From: an uncultured Roseibium sp.
GTDB lineage: Bacteria > Pseudomonadota > Alphaproteobacteria > Rhizobiales > Stappiaceae
Direction of reading: 5' to 3'
DNA length: 64,000 nucleotides
NCBI RefSeq assembly: GCF_963669205.1
Contig: NZ_OY769915.1
Location: 780,001 to 844,000, forward strand
The position numbers and the translations under genes were made by a program. Below the pieces are notes generated by a model that was given only the letters and a program-made list of their open reading frames with translations, searched no databases and was not told where the DNA came from. Below, one piece after another: positions 17,953 to 27,244 of the stretch (position 1 is its first letter; each line of letters starts with the position of its first letter).

Positions 17953-18503
17953 GTCTTACCCTCATAAACCAGGCCGCAATGGTATAGATGAATTTGCCCG
18001 GATACTTTGTTGCAACGCTTTGAAAACCGGTTCATTTTCGAGCCCTTCGCGACGCGGAGGAGGCGCAATCCGGTCAAATCCGAAGGACATGGAAATGGCG
18101 TCACCCCGTGGCGTCAGTGTGCTTGACCGGGCAGGAAGCCCGCTCCGCACACGCTTCCTGACGGGATTTCGCCATTTCGCATGCCATTTCAGTCTCATTT
18201 ATGAGTCCGTACCCTAGTCACAGCTTCGCGCTCCCTGGACAGTCGTGCCGTGATCCTGAATTGGGTCACGGAAGCCACTGTTCTGCAAATAGCAAAATTG
18301 TGTCGCAGGTGATTTGAACGCGAAACTTCTTTTTGCACGTAGGATAAGCAAGTTTCTCAGTCCCTCCGAATTCTTCGAGGCACTCCGGCCGGTCTGGTAG
18401 TGAACCCTGACGGGTTTTGGCGGCATGATGTTCATTGAAACCGGGACTATGGATTGCGACCGCTCTCTTGCAAAAGTTGGCCAATTCGGCAAAAAGAGAT
18501 GTA
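17953..18503. other. Intergenic region upstream of the NanR-like gene
   Basis: This 551-base gap holds no supported gene. A hairpin CGTGATCC (18249–18256) / GGGTCACG (18263–18270) with one G·U pair and a 6-base loop is present without a following T-run. The last 200 bases should contain the promoter of the regulator. Small frames on both strands here lack any family feature. Confidence 0.45.
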
Positions 18504-19238
18504 ATGAGTACACCAAATACACCCATTAAGCGGCGGAAGCTTTCCGATGACGTCCAGGACCGGTTGCTGGAGATCATCCGCGGTCCTGACTATGCACCAG
18601 GTGATCTGCTGCCTTCCGAAAGGGAGTTGATGCGTGCCTATTCCGTCGGCCGTCCTGCCATCAGGGAGGCAATGCAAAATCTTGCGCGCATGGGGCTCAT
18701 CGAGATCCGCCACGGCGAGCGGCCCAAGGTTGCAGAACCGTCACTGAACAAGACGATAGACCAGCTTGGCGACACGATGCGGCATTTGCTGCGCCACTCG
18801 CCTGCCGATCTTGCGCATCTGAAAGAAGCACGCAGCGTCTTCGAGACACAAATGGCGCGGATTGCCGCGGAGAAACGGCATCCGGAAGATATCTCGAGAC
18901 TGGTTCGAATAGTTGATAAACAAGAAGAATTGAGCAATAACCCGGACCTGTTTCTGGAGCGCGACGGTACCTTTCATAGGGCGATTGCCGAGATTTCCGG
19001 CAATCCGATTTTTTCGTCGTTGAGCGAAGCAATGTTCGGGTGGCTGGCGCATTTCCACATTGATCTGGTTCGCAAGCCCGGACTTGAGAAACTGACAATC
19101 AAGGAGCATCGGGACATCATTGATGCGATTGCTGACCGCGATGAACAGCGGGCAGCCAAGGCAATGACCGATCATCTCAATCGCGCCAATGCACTTTATC
19201 ATCGCAGCCACGACGATTTCTCCGATCAATCCGAATAA
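18504..19238 (+). CDS. GntR/FCD-family transcriptional regulator, NanR-like
   Basis: A 244-residue repressor-type regulator. The N-terminal winged helix has RRKLSDDVQDRLLEIIRG, LLPSERELMRAYSVGRPAIR and LARMGLIEIRHGERPKV, very like the NanR branch of GntR/FadR proteins. The C-terminal FCD ligand domain has ERDGTFHRAIAEISGNP, with Asp and His in the usual metal-binding places, and a later KEHRDIIDAI. ATG 18504 starts just before the DNA-binding domain; an in-frame start 23 codons upstream adds unlike sequence. It precedes the apionate operon by 142 bases in the same direction, and a GGTATA hexamer overlaps that operon's promoter, so it is the likely local regulator. Confidence 0.88.
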   Translation: MSTPNTPIKRRKLSDDVQDRLLEIIRGPDYAPGDLLPSERELMRAYSVGRPAIREAMQNLARMGLIEIRHGERPKVAEPSLNKTIDQLGDTMRHLLRHSPADLAHLKEARSVFETQMARIAAEKRHPEDISRLVRIVDKQEELSNNPDLFLERDGTFHRAIAEISGNPIFSSLSEAMFGWLAHFHIDLVRKPGLEKLTIKEHRDIIDAIADRDEQRAAKAMTDHLNRANALYHRSHDDFSDQSE

Positions 19239-19241
19239 CGG

Positions 19242-19259
19242 TACCGGGGCGCCCCGGTA
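19242..19259 (+). terminator. Perfect 18-base palindrome after the regulator gene
   Basis: TACCGGGGC is followed directly by its complement GCCCCGGTA, three bases after the regulator stop, then ATTCTCTTCTTC. In RNA the central GC bases would form the loop. A terminator is most likely; a dyad operator is the alternative. Confidence 0.6.
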
Positions 19260-19319
19260 ATTCTCTTCTTCACGGTCAATCGTAATCAGCGCCATTGCCC
19301 TGCAGGTTGCTGTGGCGAT

Positions 19320-19347
19320 ATTGACGCTTTTCCCAAACTGGTATAAT
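19320..19347 (+). promoter_or_regulatory. Likely promoter and NanR-type operator of the apionate operon
   Basis: TTGACG at 19321–19326 and a perfect TATAAT at 19342–19347 are spaced by 15 bases (16 if ATTGAC is taken as the -35), giving a sigma-70-like promoter whose transcript would start near 19355. The hexamer GGTATA at 19340–19345 overlaps the -10 box. GGTATA repeats are the known recognition unit of E. coli NanR, and the NanR-like gene is next door. Only one exact copy is seen here. Confidence 0.55.
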
Positions 19348-19380
19348 CATTAATCCATAAGAAGAAATTGGGAGGGTGGC

Positions 19381-21306
19381 ATGCAAGGCGAGGAAGCCCG
19401 CATTGCCTTGTTCGGAACGGTCGACCGTGCGGACACCGCACAGACGGTCGCCGTGGGGGACCTCTCGTTTCTCGTCGATGCTGATGCCATTCGGTCGATG
19501 TCCTGGAAGGGCGTGGAAGTCATACGTGCCTTGAGCTGGCCCGCGCGGGACGAAAACTGGATCACGCTGCCGGCGACTGTCAGGTCTTCCAGTCTCGATA
19601 CAAATGAACACGAGGCGCTGCTGCGCCTGGAATTTGAGGTCGCCGACGGTGCATTGAGTTGCCTGTTGACCGTGGCCTTTTCAGCGGCCGGTTCCGTTGA
19701 GGCGGATCTGACCATGGACGCCACGCGGGACTTCGACACCAATCGCACCGGCTTCACGCTGCTTCACCCGATTGACGGCGTTGCCGGTGAAAGCCTTGCC
19801 ATCGTTCACTCCGACGGCAGCCGGCAGGAAACGAAGTTCCCCCGCTTCATTGCGCCGTCCCAGCCGGCGTTCGACATTTCGGGCCTCAGTTACGCGTTGA
19901 ATGGGACCGCCGTCGACATCGCCTTCGATGGTGAAATCTTCGAAATGGAGGACCAGCGCAACTGGACTGATGCATCCTTCAAGACCTACTGCCGCCCGCT
20001 CGTTTTTCCTTTCACCTATCGGATCGGCCGGGGCGAGACTGTTCGCCAGTCAATCCGGATATCGTTTTCGGGGGATGGCCCCGGTGCTGCGTCGTCGGAT
20101 ACCGCACGCGTCACCTTTGACCCAGACGGAACCTTGCCCAAAATTGCACTTGCGGTGGAACCTGGCTGGCTCCCTGTGATGGAGCGCTGCGGGGCACTGG
20201 AAAAAACCGGAATAGGCGCATTTCAGGTAAGGGTCGGCCCGTCAATCGACGCTGCCTTTCTCGAACAGGCAACACGGACAAGCCGGCACCTCGAGACAGA
20301 ACTCGATCTTGAAGTCGTCGTCCCGGAAGGCACGGATCCCGAAGTTCATTTCCGTCAGATCAGGGCCCAGCTGGACCGCTTGGGAATTGAGCCGGTCCGG
20401 GTGTTGTCCGTGGCCGAACCGTATCTGAAAAGTCATCAGCCAACCGGCCCATGGCCGGACGGACCCCGCCCGGACGACTGCGTCAAGGCTGCACGGAAGG
20501 TCTTCGATTCGGCTCTGATCGGCGGTGGAGCGCTCACGAACTTCACGGAATTCAATCGCTGCCCGCCCCGGCCGGAATTGTGCGATTTCATCGGTCACGG
20601 AACGACAGCAATTGTGCATGCCGCAGACGATCGCTCGGTCTGCGAGACGATCGAGGCGCTTTCGCACGTATTCGAAAGCGCAATCAACATGGCTGCGGGA
20701 AAGCCATACCGGCTCGGTCTTGCAACGATTGGCATGCGCTCCAATCCATACGGTGCTGATGTTGCCGAAAACCCAAGTCAGGTGCGCCAGACCATGGCCC
20801 GGTTTGATCCGCGCCAACAGGGGATATTTGCAGCCGCGTTTGCGGTCGGCGTACTGAACGCAACACAAGGATATCCCGTGGAGAGCTTGGCGCTTGCAGC
20901 GCCTGCGGGTCCGTTCGGCATCCTTGCGCAAAAGCTTCCGGTGGAGAGCGCCTATTTTGACGCGCACACGGATGCTCTCGTCTACCCGATCTTCCACGTT
21001 GTCCGCATGGCAGCGTGCATGGGCGGTCGTCAGAGGCAGGGTGTCAGCGGACTGCCGCGCGGACTTCGTGCGGTTGCGGCCGGCACGGACAGTGACTGGG
21101 ACATGATGATTGCCAATCTCGGTGATCGGTCCGCGTCCGTGCGGTTGCCCTCCCGGGCCGGTGTGCGAAGCCTTGATCCGTCATCCTTCGATGAAGCGGT
21201 ACGCGACCCCGATTGGCTGACCAATTCCAAACCCGTCAATACCGATGAATGCGAGGTCGAGCCCTATAGCGTCCTGTTTGCCTCCAATGCGGGAGCAGGA
21301 GCGTGA
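19381..21306 (+). CDS. apnL: Probable D-apionolactonase (ApnL-like), first gene of the apionate operon
   Basis: A 641-residue cytoplasmic protein without signal peptide. I recognise no simple motif. The assignment comes from context: it is the first gene before a RuBisCO-like protein, a DUF1537 kinase and an oxidoisomerase, the set described for D-apionate degradation, where ApnL hydrolyses D-apionolactone. The C-terminal half has the look of a glycoside-hydrolase-like barrel (TNFTEFNRCPPRPELCDFIG and FIGHGTTAIVHAADDRSVCE). A GGGAGG ribosome site precedes ATG 19381, and the gene overlaps the next by four bases. If the assignment is wrong it remains a large hydrolase of sugar-acid metabolism. 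Confidence 0.7.
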   Translation: MQGEEARIALFGTVDRADTAQTVAVGDLSFLVDADAIRSMSWKGVEVIRALSWPARDENWITLPATVRSSSLDTNEHEALLRLEFEVADGALSCLLTVAFSAAGSVEADLTMDATRDFDTNRTGFTLLHPIDGVAGESLAIVHSDGSRQETKFPRFIAPSQPAFDISGLSYALNGTAVDIAFDGEIFEMEDQRNWTDASFKTYCRPLVFPFTYRIGRGETVRQSIRISFSGDGPGAASSDTARVTFDPDGTLPKIALAVEPGWLPVMERCGALEKTGIGAFQVRVGPSIDAAFLEQATRTSRHLETELDLEVVVPEGTDPEVHFRQIRAQLDRLGIEPVRVLSVAEPYLKSHQPTGPWPDGPRPDDCVKAARKVFDSALIGGGALTNFTEFNRCPPRPELCDFIGHGTTAIVHAADDRSVCETIEALSHVFESAINMAAGKPYRLGLATIGMRSNPYGADVAENPSQVRQTMARFDPRQQGIFAAAFAVGVLNATQGYPVESLALAAPAGPFGILAQKLPVESAYFDAHTDALVYPIFHVVRMAACMGGRQRQGVSGLPRGLRAVAAGTDSDWDMMIANLGDRSASVRLPSRAGVRSLDPSSFDEAVRDPDWLTNSKPVNTDECEVEPYSVLFASNAGAGA

Positions 21307-22577
21307 CCGGCAAACCGGAAATCGCGTCCGTCGAACGCATAGAAGCGGACTATCGGATTGAAACCACCGTTGATCCGGAGGCCGCAGTTGACGCCATGGC
21401 GGGGGAGCAGTCTTCCGGGACCTTTCTCGCCGTGCCCGGTGAAACCGCGGAGTTGAAGGAGCGGTCTGCCGCGAGGGTTGAAAGGCTTGAAATGATCGAA
21501 TTCGACGGTCAGCCGTCCTTGCCGGGCGCCGCAAGAGGCGATGGCGTGGCCCGGCGTGCCCTCGTTACCTTGTCCTGGCCGCTCGACAACATCGGTCCAT
21601 CGCTTCCGAATCTGATGGCGACCGTCGCCGGCAACCTATTCGAGCTCAAGCAGTTTTCAGGATTGCGGATAACCGACCTCCGCCTGCCCCGGGCCTTTGC
21701 CGACAGGTACTCCGGACCGAAATTCGGCATCGAAGGAACACGCCGCCTTAGCGGGGTCCATGACCGGCCTTTGATCGGCACAATCATCAAACCGAGTATT
21801 GGCCTTGATGTCGCGGCGACGGCTGATCTGACGCGCGCCCTGTGTGATGCGGATATCGACTTTATCAAGGACGATGAGTTGCAGTCCGACGGCCGCGTGT
21901 GTCCATTCGATGCGCGCGCCGAAGCCGTGCTCCGGCATGTCAACGAGACCGCCGAGCGGACCGGACGGAAACCGATGTTCGCCCTGAACGTCACCGGCGA
22001 GCTTGACGAAATGCGACGGCGGCATGACAGAACCCTTGCGCTGGGCGGCACCTGCATAATGGTCAGCCTCAACGCCATCGGTCTGATCGGGCTGATCGAG
22101 TTGGCAAAACACAGTCAGTTGCCGATCCATGCACACCGCAATGGCTGGGGCTACCTTTCCCGGCATCCCATGCTCGGCTGGTCCTATGTGGCCTGGCAGA
22201 AAATCTGGCGGCTCGCCGGTGCCGACCACATGCATGTCAACGGTCTGGACAACAAGTTCTGCGAGGAAAACGAGAGTGTGATCCGGTCGGCGAAGACCTG
22301 CCTCACGCCGATTTTCCAGGAAAAACCGTGTGTGGCAATGCCGGTTTTTTCCTCGGGTCAATCCGCGAAGCAAGCGCCTGCTACGTTCTCCGCGTTGAAC
22401 TCGCCGGATCTTATCTACGCAGCGGGTGGTGGCATCATGGCCCATCCGGACGGACCGGCGGCAGGTGTCGCAAGCCTCAGACAGGCCTGGCAGGCCGCGA
22501 TGGAAGGCACGTCCTTGACGGACTTTGCGCTTGGTCGCCCGGAGCTCGCGAAGGCCCTGGAGACCTATTCGGCATGA
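21303..22577 (+). CDS. RuBisCO-like protein of 3-oxo-isoapionate-4-phosphate metabolism (OiaT/OiaX type)
   Basis: A 424-residue form-IV RuBisCO homologue. The K175-equivalent lysine is K163 in GTIIKPSIGLD. The metal-site K-x-D-E motif is kept as K189-D190-D191-E192 (DFIKDDELQSD), so carbamylation and magnesium binding look possible. A later PIHAHRNGWGYLSRHPMLGW region carries the His. In described apionate pathways such proteins act on 3-oxo-isoapionate 4-phosphate, either as transcarboxylase/hydrolase (OiaT, yielding 3-phosphoglycerate and glycolate) or decarboxylase (OiaX); I cannot tell which. GTG 21303 overlaps the upstream stop (GTGA), and the gene overlaps the kinase by four bases. True CO2 fixation is not implied. 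Confidence 0.85.
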   Translation: MTGKPEIASVERIEADYRIETTVDPEAAVDAMAGEQSSGTFLAVPGETAELKERSAARVERLEMIEFDGQPSLPGAARGDGVARRALVTLSWPLDNIGPSLPNLMATVAGNLFELKQFSGLRITDLRLPRAFADRYSGPKFGIEGTRRLSGVHDRPLIGTIIKPSIGLDVAATADLTRALCDADIDFIKDDELQSDGRVCPFDARAEAVLRHVNETAERTGRKPMFALNVTGELDEMRRRHDRTLALGGTCIMVSLNAIGLIGLIELAKHSQLPIHAHRNGWGYLSRHPMLGWSYVAWQKIWRLAGADHMHVNGLDNKFCEENESVIRSAKTCLTPIFQEKPCVAMPVFSSGQSAKQAPATFSALNSPDLIYAAGGGIMAHPDGPAAGVASLRQAWQAAMEGTSLTDFALGRPELAKALETYSA

Positions 22578-23950
22578 CCGCTCAATCGAAAGCGCAATTG
22601 CCCGAAGGCACGCTCGTCTCCTGGTACGGCGACGACTTTACCGGTGCAGCGGCTGTCATGGAGGTGCTGACATTCTCCGGCCTACCGGCGGTTCTGTTTC
22701 TCGACATTCCGACTGCACCCCTGCTGCAACGGTTCAAGGGATATCGCGGTATCGGCATTGCGGGCGCGGCTCGTTCCTACCCGCCGGACTGGATGGAGAC
22801 CAATCTGCCGGCTGCCTTTGCAGCAATGGCGGCCACCGGCGCGCCGATCAACCACTACAAAATCTGTTCCACCCTAGATTCGTCACCGTTCGTCGGTTCA
22901 GTCGGGCGTGCTGTTGAACTCGCCGGACCTGTGCTTGGCGGTACCTGGTACCCGCTCATCGTTGCCGCCCCGCAGATCGGACGCTACCAGGCATTTGGCA
23001 ATCTGTTCGCTCGCGCAGGGAAGAGCACGTTCAGGCTCGACCGGCATCCGACGATGAGCGAGCACCCTGTTACACCCATGCACGAGGCGGATGTTCGCCT
23101 CCATCTGCGGCAGCAAACCCAAATTCCGATCGGTCTTATCGACATCGAGGCAGTCAGTTCCCGAACCGGACAATCCACCTTTGAGGAAGAGCGCGCCAAG
23201 GGAAAAGTGCTGCTTGCCATAGACGTTCTGGACGAGAGATCCTTGATCGAAGCAGGGCGCTTAATCTGGAAAAACCGTGGCGAAAAGTTGCTCGCGGTCG
23301 GCTCACAGGGGGTCGAATATGCGCTCACCGCCTATTGGCAGGACCGCGGCCTCCTCGCTGCCGGCGAGCTGAGAGAAAGGCTGGAGCCGGTTGACAAGCT
23401 CGTGGCGGTTTCCGGTTCCTGTTCTCCGGTGACAGCCGATCAGATTTCAAACGCGACTGAAAACGGCTTTACCGGATTGCGCATTGACCCGGCCCGCGCT
23501 GTTGAAACGCGCGCCTGGGAAAATGAGCTTGGAAGAGTGTCTGATGAAGCGTTTGCCGCAATCTGCGCCGGCAGGGATCCACTCATTTATACGGCTCTTG
23601 GCCCTGAAGATCCCGCAACTGTCTCATTTTTTGAGGCTGCCACGGCTTCCGGCCGGTCTTTGCAGGACATCAACGCTGCAGTTGGTTCCGGTCTCGGAAC
23701 GCTCCTGCGCAGGCTGATGGAACAGACAGGCACAAGACGCGCTGTGATTGCCGGAGGCGATACCTCCAGCCATGCAACGAAAGAACTTGGGGTGTGCGCG
23801 CTGACTGCGCTTTCCCTCATTTCACCCGGTGCATCGATCTGCGCGGCACACCCGGCAGATCTTTCGAACGAGACATTCGAAATTGCGCTGAAGGGCGGGC
23901 AGATGGGTGAGCGCGATTATTTCAGCCAGGTGAAAAATGGCGGGATCTAG
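22574..23950 (+). CDS. oiaK: DUF1537-family sugar-acid kinase, probable 3-oxo-isoapionate kinase
   Basis: A 458-residue four-carbon-acid-sugar-kinase-family enzyme. The N-terminal substrate domain begins with WYGDDFTGAAAVMEV (the D-D-x-T-G motif), and the C-terminal nucleotide domain has VSGSCSPVTADQI, VIAGGDTSSHA and EIALKGGQMG. In D-apionate degradation OiaK phosphorylates 3-oxo-isoapionate with ATP to give the 4-phosphate used by the neighbouring RuBisCO-like protein. ATG 22574 overlaps the upstream stop (ATGA), so translation is coupled; longer in-frame starts would lie inside the upstream gene. Family is firm, substrate rests on context. Confidence 0.85.
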   Translation: MTAQSKAQLPEGTLVSWYGDDFTGAAAVMEVLTFSGLPAVLFLDIPTAPLLQRFKGYRGIGIAGAARSYPPDWMETNLPAAFAAMAATGAPINHYKICSTLDSSPFVGSVGRAVELAGPVLGGTWYPLIVAAPQIGRYQAFGNLFARAGKSTFRLDRHPTMSEHPVTPMHEADVRLHLRQQTQIPIGLIDIEAVSSRTGQSTFEEERAKGKVLLAIDVLDERSLIEAGRLIWKNRGEKLLAVGSQGVEYALTAYWQDRGLLAAGELRERLEPVDKLVAVSGSCSPVTADQISNATENGFTGLRIDPARAVETRAWENELGRVSDEAFAAICAGRDPLIYTALGPEDPATVSFFEAATASGRSLQDINAAVGSGLGTLLRRLMEQTGTRRAVIAGGDTSSHATKELGVCALTALSLISPGASICAAHPADLSNETFEIALKGGQMGERDYFSQVKNGGI

Positions 23951-23959
23951 GAGGAAAAG

Positions 23960-24811
23960 ATGACACGTATTGCGTTGCTGGGCGCTGGCGGAAAAATGGG
24001 CGTCAGACTGGCGAAAAACCTGCGTAGCTCGGATTACTTGGTCGACCACGTGGAAATTTCCCCCGAGGGCAGGGACCGGCTCCGGCAGGAGGTCGGTGTC
24101 GATTGCGTCGAACTGGAATCAGCGATCGCCGGCGCCGGAATTGTCATCCTTGCCGTGCCTGACCGGCTGATCGGGACCGTGGCTGGCCAGATCATCGACA
24201 AGGTCGCACCGGGGACCGCGCTGATGGTCCTTGACGCGGCTGCGCCGCATGCCGGCGAGATGCCGGACCGTGATGACGTGACCATTTTCATATCGCATCC
24301 CTGTCACCCTTCATTGTTCGGTTTCGAGACGGATCCGAGTGCGCAACGGGATTTTTTTGGCGGTGTCCACGCCGTCCAGCACATCGTCTGCGCGCTGATG
24401 CGGGGCCCGGAGGCGCATTACCAGATGTGCGAGGCGGTCGCGCGGACGATCTATGCGCCGGTAGACCGCTCTCACCGGTGCTCGGTCGAGCATTTGGCGA
24501 CACTGGAACCGGCGCTTTCCGAAACGATCGGCGCGACGCTGGCACTCGCCCTGCGCGACGCCGTCGACGAGGCGGTGCGGCGCGGCATCCCGGAGCAGGC
24601 TGCCATGGATTTCATGCTGGGCCACCTCAACATCGAACTCGCAATCGCTTTCGGTGTTTTTCCCGAAGGTAAGTTTTCCGATGGCGCGTTGCTTGCCATC
24701 GAGAAGGCCAAACCACTCATTTTCAAGGAGGGTTGGCTGGACCGCATTTTCGACCCAGACGCGGTGAAAGCGTCGGTGAAGGAGATTTGCGATCCGCAAG
24801 AGGCGGCTTGA
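23960..24811 (+). CDS. apnO: Probable D-apionate oxidoisomerase (ApnO-like), NAD(P)-dependent
   Basis: A 283-residue Rossmann-fold dehydrogenase related to 6-phosphogluconate-type enzymes. The dinucleotide motif is at the very start (RIALLGAGGKMGVRLAKNL), followed by IVILAVPDRLIGTVAG. The C-terminal helical domain contains MDFMLGHLNIELAIAFGVFP. In the described pathway ApnO oxidises and isomerises D-apionate to 3-oxo-isoapionate. AGGAGG-like sequence lies just before ATG 23960, nine bases after the kinase stop. Context makes this assignment likely, but other C4/C5 sugar-acid dehydrogenases share the fold. Confidence 0.78.
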   Translation: MTRIALLGAGGKMGVRLAKNLRSSDYLVDHVEISPEGRDRLRQEVGVDCVELESAIAGAGIVILAVPDRLIGTVAGQIIDKVAPGTALMVLDAAAPHAGEMPDRDDVTIFISHPCHPSLFGFETDPSAQRDFFGGVHAVQHIVCALMRGPEAHYQMCEAVARTIYAPVDRSHRCSVEHLATLEPALSETIGATLALALRDAVDEAVRRGIPEQAAMDFMLGHLNIELAIAFGVFPEGKFSDGALLAIEKAKPLIFKEGWLDRIFDPDAVKASVKEICDPQEAA

Positions 24812-24837
24812 AACGCCGTAGGCAAATGGAGGAGACA

Positions 24838-26292
24838 ATGAAAAGCATCTTGATAGCGCGAAGGGCGCTTTTGGCCAGCGCAGCCGGAGCTGTTGCGATA
24901 CTCACCGGCAGCGTGCCGGCGGTCGCACAAAGCGCGGCGGACAGGGCCGTTGAGGCGGCCAAGCAGTATTCGGGCACGACGATCAACGTCCTCTATGAGG
25001 CCGGGCTTCAGCCTCTGGACCCGAAAACGTTTACCGGACCTCTGTGGGAGGAACTGACCGGCATCAAGGTCAATGTCATTGAGGCCCCGCTGCCGGAGAT
25101 ATTCACCAAGACAATGCAGGCGCATCGGGCTGGTTCCGGCGCTTATGATGTCTTGAACGTCGTGCCGAACCAGATGCCGGATCTTGCCTTTGCCGGTGCG
25201 CTCGAACCGCTTGACGGTTTTGTCGAGAAATACGGGTTTGCAGACGAATTGCAGATGATTGCACCCGTTTATCGGGACAATCAGATGAAGGTGGAAGACA
25301 AGATCTACGGCTTCCCCGATGATGGTGATACGCTGATCCTCTACTATCGCAAGGACCTGTTCGAAGACCCAGAGAACATGGCGGAATTCAAAGCCAAAAC
25401 CGGCTATGATCTCGGCCCTCCGCAGACCTGGGAACAGTTTGGCGAGATCGGTCAGTTCATGACTGACAAATATGCGCCCGAAGTCTACGGCGCAGGATTG
25501 CTGCGCCAGCCGGGCAACGCCCAGTACATGTTCCAGGAGCGCTTCCGCACGGAAGGCGGCAAGTTCTTCGATGAAGAGGCGATGAAAGCCACCGTCAACA
25601 GTGAAGCCGGGCTCAAGGTCTTCAACCAGATGCTGGAGGAAAACAAATGGATGCCTCCCGGTGTTGAGCAGTGGGGCTTTATCGAGGCGTTCAACGCGTT
25701 CCTCGCCGGCGACATCGCGATGACCGTCTCCTGGCCGCCCGTCGGCCGCTGGGCTGCCGGCTATGGCAAGGGAACGGAAGCACTCTCGTGGATTCCGGAA
25801 ACAAAAGTCGCGGACAAGATCGGCTATGCACTGCCGCCGGGCAACAATCCGGAACTGGCTGTCGGATTTTCGCTCAGCGTGGCCTCCGGCAGCAAGAACA
25901 AGGAAGCCGCCTACCTCTTCATCCAGTGGATGAACAGCGAGGACATCAGCATCCAGCGCGTACAGCTGCCCTTTGCCCTGCGCGATCCCTTCCGGGACAG
26001 CCACTTTACAAACGAAGAATACCGCTCCCGGTGGTCGAACGCGGACGAGTATCTCGATACGCTGAAAGCCGGCGCCGAATCCGGTTTGCTTGATCTGTCG
26101 CTGCTGCAGACGGATCGCTACGAGGAAGGCATTCGTCAGGCGATCTCCCGTCTGTGGGGTGGAGACGATCCGCAGACGATTCTAGACGATCTCGCAGGCC
26201 AGTGGGATGAACTGACGGAGCGCATTGGCGCTGACAAGCAGCGCCGGGTGTATGTCGACTGGGCAAGCAAGCCGAATGCATACCCCAACTGA
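24838..26292 (+). CDS. Sugar ABC transporter substrate-binding protein of the apionate operon
   Basis: A 484-residue family-1 extracellular solute-binding protein. The N-terminus MKSILIARRALLASAAGAVA is a signal peptide with an RR pair, possibly Tat-type, cleaved near AVAQ. The mature protein shows the usual pattern of this group: INVLYEAGLQPLDPKTF, YGFPDDGDTLILYYRKDLFE and AFNAFLAGDIAMTVSWPPVG. It follows the oxidoisomerase by 26 bases with a GGAGG site. D-apionate, its lactone, apiose or an apiose-containing compound is the inferred ligand. A stem-loop follows its stop, as in the other two transporter operons. Confidence 0.9.
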   Translation: MKSILIARRALLASAAGAVAILTGSVPAVAQSAADRAVEAAKQYSGTTINVLYEAGLQPLDPKTFTGPLWEELTGIKVNVIEAPLPEIFTKTMQAHRAGSGAYDVLNVVPNQMPDLAFAGALEPLDGFVEKYGFADELQMIAPVYRDNQMKVEDKIYGFPDDGDTLILYYRKDLFEDPENMAEFKAKTGYDLGPPQTWEQFGEIGQFMTDKYAPEVYGAGLLRQPGNAQYMFQERFRTEGGKFFDEEAMKATVNSEAGLKVFNQMLEENKWMPPGVEQWGFIEAFNAFLAGDIAMTVSWPPVGRWAAGYGKGTEALSWIPETKVADKIGYALPPGNNPELAVGFSLSVASGSKNKEAAYLFIQWMNSEDISIQRVQLPFALRDPFRDSHFTNEEYRSRWSNADEYLDTLKAGAESGLLDLSLLQTDRYEEGIRQAISRLWGGDDPQTILDDLAGQWDELTERIGADKQRRVYVDWASKPNAYPN

Positions 26293-26301
26293 GACAAAAA
26301 A

Positions 26302-26325
26302 CCGGGCCGCTTATCAGCGGCCCGG
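26302..26325 (+). terminator. Stem-loop between binding-protein and permease genes
   Basis: CCGGGCCGC at 26302–26310 pairs perfectly with GCGGCCCGG at 26317–26325 around the loop TTATCA. There is only a weak T-run after it (GTATTTGG), so it more likely stabilises the upstream mRNA or causes partial termination. Confidence 0.7.
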
Positions 26326-26347
26326 GTATTTGGGAGGAAAAGCGTTC

Positions 26348-27244
26348 ATGGACAAGGCGCCTGCGGCAATCGGCATCGGCCAGGGCCAGCGGACCTTCAA
26401 GTACCTGTTGATTGCACCGGCGATCCTTTTGCTGCTGCTGATCGGTTTGTATCCGTTCATAAAACTCCTGGTCGTCAGCTTTCAGAACATTACCATGTTC
26501 GACGACATCCGGACCTTTCAGGGGGTTATTCACTATCAGCGGCTGTTCGAGGATGCGCGCCTGTGGGAATCGCTGTTGCACACGGTCCTGTTCACGTTTG
26601 TGGCGCTGCCGATCGAACTTGTTCTGGGATACTTGCTGGCGCTGCTTTTCCTTCAGAAACTTCCTTTCAAGCAGTTTCTCGTCGCGACCATATTGCTGCC
26701 AACGGTTATCGCGCCGATCGTCGCCGGTTCGACCTGGCGGCTGATGCTGGATCAGCGGTTCGGACCGATCAACCAGATCATCAGCTGGCTCGTCGGCGGC
26801 GAGGTCAAACTCTTGTGGACGGTCGATCCGCTTCTCGTCTGGCCCGCAATCCTGATTGCCGAGATATGGCAATGGACACCGTTCATGTTCCTGATCCTGC
26901 TGGCGGCACTTTCCAATGTCGACCAGGAGCAACTCGAGGCTGCCGAGATAGATGGTGCGTCGCGTTGGATGGCCTTCAGGAAGATCATCCTGCCGGCCAT
27001 CGCGCCCGTCATGTTCATTGCGGTTCTTATCCGCGCCCTCGATCTGTTCCGCGTCTTCGACGTGATCTGGACAATGACACAGGGCGGACCGGGCACGCGG
27101 ACCGAGACAATCTCCATTTATGCCTACCAGACGGCATTCCGTGAATTCGAAATCAGCTATTCGGCGGCCATTGCGTTTCTGGTCATCTTCCTGCTGACAA
27201 TCGTTGTCGTGGCAGCGCTGCGCCGCGTGGAGGTGGCACGATGA
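26348..27244 (+). CDS. Carbohydrate ABC transporter permease 1 (MalF-like)
   Basis: A 298-residue inner-membrane permease with six predicted segments, the first at LLIAPAILLLLLIGLYPFIK. The cytoplasmic loop for ATPase contact is EAAEIDGASRWMAFRKIILP, the classical EAA motif. ATG 26348 follows a GGGAGGAAAA site by about 11 bases. It overlaps the second permease by four bases (ATGA). Part of the apionate-linked importer. Confidence 0.92.
   Translation: MDKAPAAIGIGQGQRTFKYLLIAPAILLLLLIGLYPFIKLLVVSFQNITMFDDIRTFQGVIHYQRLFEDARLWESLLHTVLFTFVALPIELVLGYLLALLFLQKLPFKQFLVATILLPTVIAPIVAGSTWRLMLDQRFGPINQIISWLVGGEVKLLWTVDPLLVWPAILIAEIWQWTPFMFLILLAALSNVDQEQLEAAEIDGASRWMAFRKIILPAIAPVMFIAVLIRALDLFRVFDVIWTMTQGGPGTRTETISIYAYQTAFREFEISYSAAIAFLVIFLLTIVVVAALRRVEVAR

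Noticed and set aside
21303..22577. Carbon-fixing RuBisCO
   Set aside because: Length and motifs fit a form-IV RuBisCO-like protein, and the neighbours are apionate-pathway enzymes; no phosphoribulokinase or small subunit is present.
24472..26004. 510-codon reverse-strand frame over the oxidoisomerase and binding-protein genes
   Set aside because: Two well-supported forward genes occupy the same DNA; the reverse translation has no domain.
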